Source: Thalassobius vesicularis (GTDB lineage: Bacteria > Pseudomonadota > Alphaproteobacteria > Rhodobacterales > Rhodobacteraceae). Taken from it: 64,000 nt of DNA. Numbering within the stretch: the first letter of the stretch is position 1; every line of letters starts with the position of its first letter. Under the pieces are notes generated by a model. It made no database searches. It was not told the origin of the DNA and saw only the letters and a program-made list of their open reading frames with translations. The DNA lies in the NCBI RefSeq assembly GCF_004799325.1, contig NZ_SSMD01000002.1, positions 310,001 through 374,000 on the forward strand. Reading direction: 5' to 3'. This document shows, one piece after another, positions 61,353 to 64,000 of the stretch. A program made the translations under genes and the position numbers.

Positions 61353-61518
61353 CCGGGACCGGGACCAAACCCTCCACCACTGGAAGGTTTGCGTCACCCC
61401 GCCGCACCTGCCCCGCAATCCGCTGATTTTATTGAATTTTCCATGAATTTCCGTCAATTTGGACAGCTATATGTCGCGCCTGCCCCTTGTGGTGCGTATT
61501 GTGAAACACATATTGTTT

Positions 61519-61536
61519 TTCGAATATCATTTCGAA
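61519..61536. promoter_or_regulatory. Dyad upstream of the DUF2202 gene
   Basis: TTCGAATATCATTTCGAA consists of two TTCGAA palindromes 6 bp apart, 26 bp before the ATG at 61562. TGTG-AAA-CACA lies just upstream (about 61499-61509). Operator function is inferred only from symmetry and position. Confidence 0.35.
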
Positions 61537-61561
61537 CTCCAATACGGACAGGCAGGCGATC

Positions 61562-62191
61562 ATGCAGCGCACAATCGACACAGCAGACACTCTGGACACC
61601 CTGAAGGCGCAAATCAGCGGCATGGGGCAGCGTTGGAAATACATGATCGACCAGGCCGAACAGCAGGTCTCCGCCACCGTTCAGACCGCCGAGCCGGTCG
61701 AGACTCCGATCTCGGACCCGGGCGATCCGTCGCGGCCGGAAAAACTGTTTGAACCCTATGACATGGGCGACATCTCGACCCTGCTGTTCATGCTGGAAGA
61801 AGAGAAGATGGCGGGCGATTTGTACGAAACCTTCGGAGATTTGTACGGTGCGCGGATATTCGACAACATCGCCGCCTCCGAGGACAACCATTTCAACGCG
61901 CTGCTGGCGCAGGCGGACCAGATGGGCCTGTTCATCGACAGCTTCGTCTTTGCCGAGGCGGGCGAGTTCCAGAACGATGAAATCCAGGCGCTGTACGACA
62001 GCTTGCTGGCGCAGGGTAGCCAGTCGCTGACCGATGCGTTCGAGGTCGGCGTGCTGATCGAGCTGACGGATATCGACGACATCACCGCCGCAATGGCCGG
62101 GGTCGAAGGCACGGCGCTGGAGGATGTCTATCAGAACCTGCTGGATGGCTCTCTGAACCATTTGGCGGCGTTCGAAGGACAGCTTGCCTGA
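61562..62191 (+). CDS. DUF2202 ferritin-like protein
   Basis: The 209-residue protein has a helical N-terminus and then the DUF2202 four-helix bundle (about 70-205). Its metal-ligand-like motifs are LLFMLEEEKMAGDLYETF and IAASEDNHFNALL (E...ExxH), followed by ELTDIDDITAAM. Ferritin-like folds of this kind may bind iron or manganese. No signal peptide is present, so it is cytoplasmic. A strong terminator follows and a dyad lies in the promoter region. Confidence 0.82.
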   Translation: MQRTIDTADTLDTLKAQISGMGQRWKYMIDQAEQQVSATVQTAEPVETPISDPGDPSRPEKLFEPYDMGDISTLLFMLEEEKMAGDLYETFGDLYGARIFDNIAASEDNHFNALLAQADQMGLFIDSFVFAEAGEFQNDEIQALYDSLLAQGSQSLTDAFEVGVLIELTDIDDITAAMAGVEGTALEDVYQNLLDGSLNHLAAFEGQLA

Positions 62192-62194
62192 CGA

Positions 62195-62224
62195 AAAAGG
62201 GCCAGCCGCCGGGCTGGCCCTTTT
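62195..62224. terminator. Bidirectional terminator between the DUF2202 and gltX genes
   Basis: AAAAGGGCCAGCC-GCCG-GGCTGGCCCTTTT has T runs on both strands and separates two convergent genes. Confidence 0.92.
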
Positions 62225-62245
62225 GTCATGTCGGGTCGTGCCAGA

Positions 62246-63568
62246 TCAGCCGCGCGCGCGGATCACCTGCAGCAGCGGCATCAGATCACCCATGTCCGGG
62301 CCATGCGCCTGACCGGTCAGCGCCTTGCGCAGCGGCATGAACAGGCCCTTGCCCTTGCGGCCGGTCGCCTCTTTCACGGCGTTGGTCCAGCTTTTCCAGG
62401 TGCCCGCGTCGAACGGCCCTTCGGGCAGCATGGTCATCGCCTGAGCAATGAACTCGCGATCCTCGTCATCAATCGCAGGCTCGGCCCCGTCACGGCACAG
62501 CGCCCACCAGCCAGCCAGATCGGCCTTCACGGTGATGTTGTCGCGGGTCACGGTCCAGAACTGCTCGGCCAGGGCATCCGGCACACCCAGCGCGCGGATG
62601 TCATCGGCCACGGCCGAATAGGGCAGCGTCTGCAGGTAGTGCGAGGTCAGCGGGAACAGGTCCTGCACGTCGAACTTGGTCGGGGCCGCGCCGAATTGCG
62701 ACAGGTCGAACCCGTCGGCGATTTCGTCCAGCGTGGTGCGCAGCTCGACCGGCTGGGACGAGCCCAGACGCGCCATCAGCGACAGCAGTGCGGCAGGCTG
62801 CACGCCCTGTTCGCGCAGGTCCTTGATCGCCAGCGCGCCCAGACGCTTCGACAGCGCCTCGCCCTGCGCGCCGGTCAGCAGCGAGTGGTGGGCAAAGGAC
62901 GGCGCCGAGAAGCCAAGCGCCTCCATGATCTGGATCTGCGTCGCGGTGTTGGTCACGTGGTCCGAGCCGCGCACGATATGCGTCACACCCATGTCCGTGT
63001 CGTCCACCACTGAGGCCAGCGTGTACAGCACCTGACCATCGGCGCGGATCAGCACCGGGTCCGACACCGAGGCCGCATCAATCGAGATGTCGCCCAGAAT
63101 GCCGTCGGCCCACTCGATCCGCTCCTGCTTCAGCAGGAAACGCCAGTAGCCGCCCCGCTCGGCCCGCAGATTTTCCTTGTCGGCGTCCGACAGGCTCAGC
63201 GCGGCGCGGTCATAGACCGGCGGCTTGCCCATGTTCAGCTGCTTCTTGCGCTTCAGGTCCAGCTCGGTCGGGCTTTCGAAGCACTCGTAGAACCGGCCCA
63301 TGTCGCGCAGCTTTTGTGCGGCGTCCTCGTAGCGGTCCAGGCGCAGCGACTGACGCTCCAGCCGGTCCCAGGTCAGGCCCAGCCATTCCAGATCGCGCTG
63401 CAACTGATCGACGTATTCCTCTTTCGAGCGTTCCTGATCGGTGTCGTCGATCCGCAGGATAAAGGTGCCGCCGGTCTTGCGGGCGATCAGATAGTTCATC
63501 AGCGCGGTGCGCAGGTTGCCCACGTGGATATAGCCGGTGGGCGAAGGGGCAAAACGGGTGGTGGTCAT
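62246..63568 (-). CDS. gltX: Glutamyl-tRNA synthetase
   Basis: The 440-residue class Ib synthetase has HIGH motif SPTGYIHVGN (residues 8-17) and KMSKS loop EALSKRLG. It is short, like the second GltX of many Alphaproteobacteria, which may charge tRNA-Gln(Glu) or both Glu tRNAs before the amidotransferase step. The paralogue is not in this window. The ATG at 63568 starts MTTTRFAPSPTG. Confidence 0.95.
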   Translation of the reverse strand: MTTTRFAPSPTGYIHVGNLRTALMNYLIARKTGGTFILRIDDTDQERSKEEYVDQLQRDLEWLGLTWDRLERQSLRLDRYEDAAQKLRDMGRFYECFESPTELDLKRKKQLNMGKPPVYDRAALSLSDADKENLRAERGGYWRFLLKQERIEWADGILGDISIDAASVSDPVLIRADGQVLYTLASVVDDTDMGVTHIVRGSDHVTNTATQIQIMEALGFSAPSFAHHSLLTGAQGEALSKRLGALAIKDLREQGVQPAALLSLMARLGSSQPVELRTTLDEIADGFDLSQFGAAPTKFDVQDLFPLTSHYLQTLPYSAVADDIRALGVPDALAEQFWTVTRDNITVKADLAGWWALCRDGAEPAIDDEDREFIAQAMTMLPEGPFDAGTWKSWTNAVKEATGRKGKGLFMPLRKALTGQAHGPDMGDLMPLLQVIRARG

Positions 63569-63642
63569 GTATGTACTCCTGTTGACCGCCCCATGTCACA
63601 GATGCGCGGATTTGTCCAGAAAGGCCCCCGCAACCGCGCATT

Positions 63643-63658
63643 TTCACGATGTCGTGAA
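63643..63658. promoter_or_regulatory. Perfect dyad between gltX and the metallo-hydrolase gene
   Basis: TTCACGA-TG-TCGTGAA has seven-base perfect arms, 75 bp upstream of gltX and 70 bp upstream of the MBL-fold gene. The length and spacing suit a dimeric repressor; the protein is unknown. Confidence 0.45.
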
Positions 63659-63727
63659 TGGAACAGCCAACAATCCGGACTGCGCTATCCTTCGTACAGT
63701 CATCACGCTGACAGGAGGAAACGCGCC

Positions 63728-64000
63728 GTGACGAAGTCCCCCTATATCACCCGCCGTTCGGCCCTGATGGGTGCCGCTGCCCTGCCGCTGGTTGCCGCAT
63801 CCGGACGCGCCTTTGCCGCCGCCGAAATGCTGGGCATGGCCCCGCCGAAATTCAACCGCTTCAAGCTGGGCGGATTCGAGGTCACCGCCATCCTGGCCGG
63901 CACCCGCACCGTCCCCGACCCGCAAACCATCTTCGGGATGAACGTCACGCCCGAGGAATTCGCCTCGGTCTCGGCGGCCAACAACATCCCCACCGACAAG
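63728..64000 (+). CDS. Exported MBL-fold metallo-hydrolase, partial
   Basis: Only the first 91 residues are in the window and the frame is open at the right edge. The GTG at 63728 has AGGAGGAAA eight bases upstream. A Tat-type signal (TRRSALMGAAALPLVAASGR) is followed by FNRFKLGGFEVTAILAGTRTV and then DPQTIFGMNVTPEEFAS, the opening of a common exported metallo-beta-lactamase-fold family. The HxHxDH zinc motif lies beyond the edge, so activity is inferred. Confidence 0.82.
   Translation, partial: MTKSPYITRRSALMGAAALPLVAASGRAFAAAEMLGMAPPKFNRFKLGGFEVTAILAGTRTVPDPQTIFGMNVTPEEFASVSAANNIPTDK

Overview
The window is GC-rich, densely coded DNA from an alphaproteobacterium, most likely a marine Rhodobacteraceae (Roseobacter group). 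This rests on several gene groups seen here: murA, a DUF2948 gene, hisD, a UPF0262 gene and a low-molecular-weight phosphatase on one strand; infA, maf, an RNase E/G gene and yacG; a class I lysyl-tRNA synthetase; and FNR-type boxes beside stress and regulator genes. There is no rRNA operon, CRISPR array or intact prophage. Three tRNA genes (Cys, Phe, Thr) and one degraded IS3-family element are present.

Layout. 0-5 kb: the 5' part of a PLP decarboxylase, a divergent AsnC/Lrp regulator, and valS. 5-13 kb: a crotonase, two aminotransferases, a DUF305 protein, an ABC exporter, a glycosyltransferase, ygfZ, an antitoxin-like gene and efp. 13-18 kb: a small conserved gene, cobQ, and a minus-strand cluster of a PopZ-like protein, TolC and a Pcm-like methyltransferase. 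18.2-20.5 kb: an AT-richer islet with a membrane-protein gene whose start looks frameshifted, tRNA-Cys, an internally deleted IS3 element and tRNA-Phe. 20.7-29 kb: a long minus-strand run from a small basic protein and murA through hisD, the phosphatase and infA to yacG, with a SnoaL-like, a GNAT and a nitrilase-family gene set inside it. 29-36 kb: tRNA-Thr, a second antitoxin-like gene, an AT-rich lipoprotein, lepA, a UspA protein divergent from a DUF2892 gene, ettA and rpiB. 36-43 kb: a MarR-GNAT fusion with tandem operators, nadD, PBP4 (dacB), an L,D-transpeptidase, a TerB-like protein, lysK, an SRPBCC protein and a DUF4336 protein. 43-50 kb: a 761-residue beta-helix protein, small enzymes and membrane proteins, thioredoxin 2 and a cold-shock protein. 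50-55 kb: an arylesterase divergent from a YbbA/YbbP-like ABC module, an inositol-monophosphatase-family enzyme and an SGNH hydrolase. 55-64 kb: the glycine cleavage operon gcvT-gcvH-gcvP behind a tandem glycine riboswitch, an NsrR-like Rrf2 regulator with a consensus FNR box, a gamma-glutamylcyclotransferase, a DUF2202 ferritin-like protein, gltX and the start of an exported metallo-beta-lactamase-fold protein.

The most notable signals are regulatory. (1) An ATTC-N8-GAAT dyad lies between the -35 and -10 of the DUF2892 promoter and matches the operator of the persulfide sensor SqrR. An FNR-like box sits in the same divergent region. (2) A perfect TTGAT-N4-ATCAA box precedes the NsrR-like gene. 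(3) Two copies of GGTTTAC-N4-GTCAAYC lie 23 bp apart over the promoter and ribosome-binding site of the MarR-GNAT gene. (4) Two families of palindromic intergenic repeats recur at gene ends. (5) The beta-helix protein resembles a phage or gene-transfer-agent tail spike but stands alone. All functional statements come from reading motifs and context; no database search was run.
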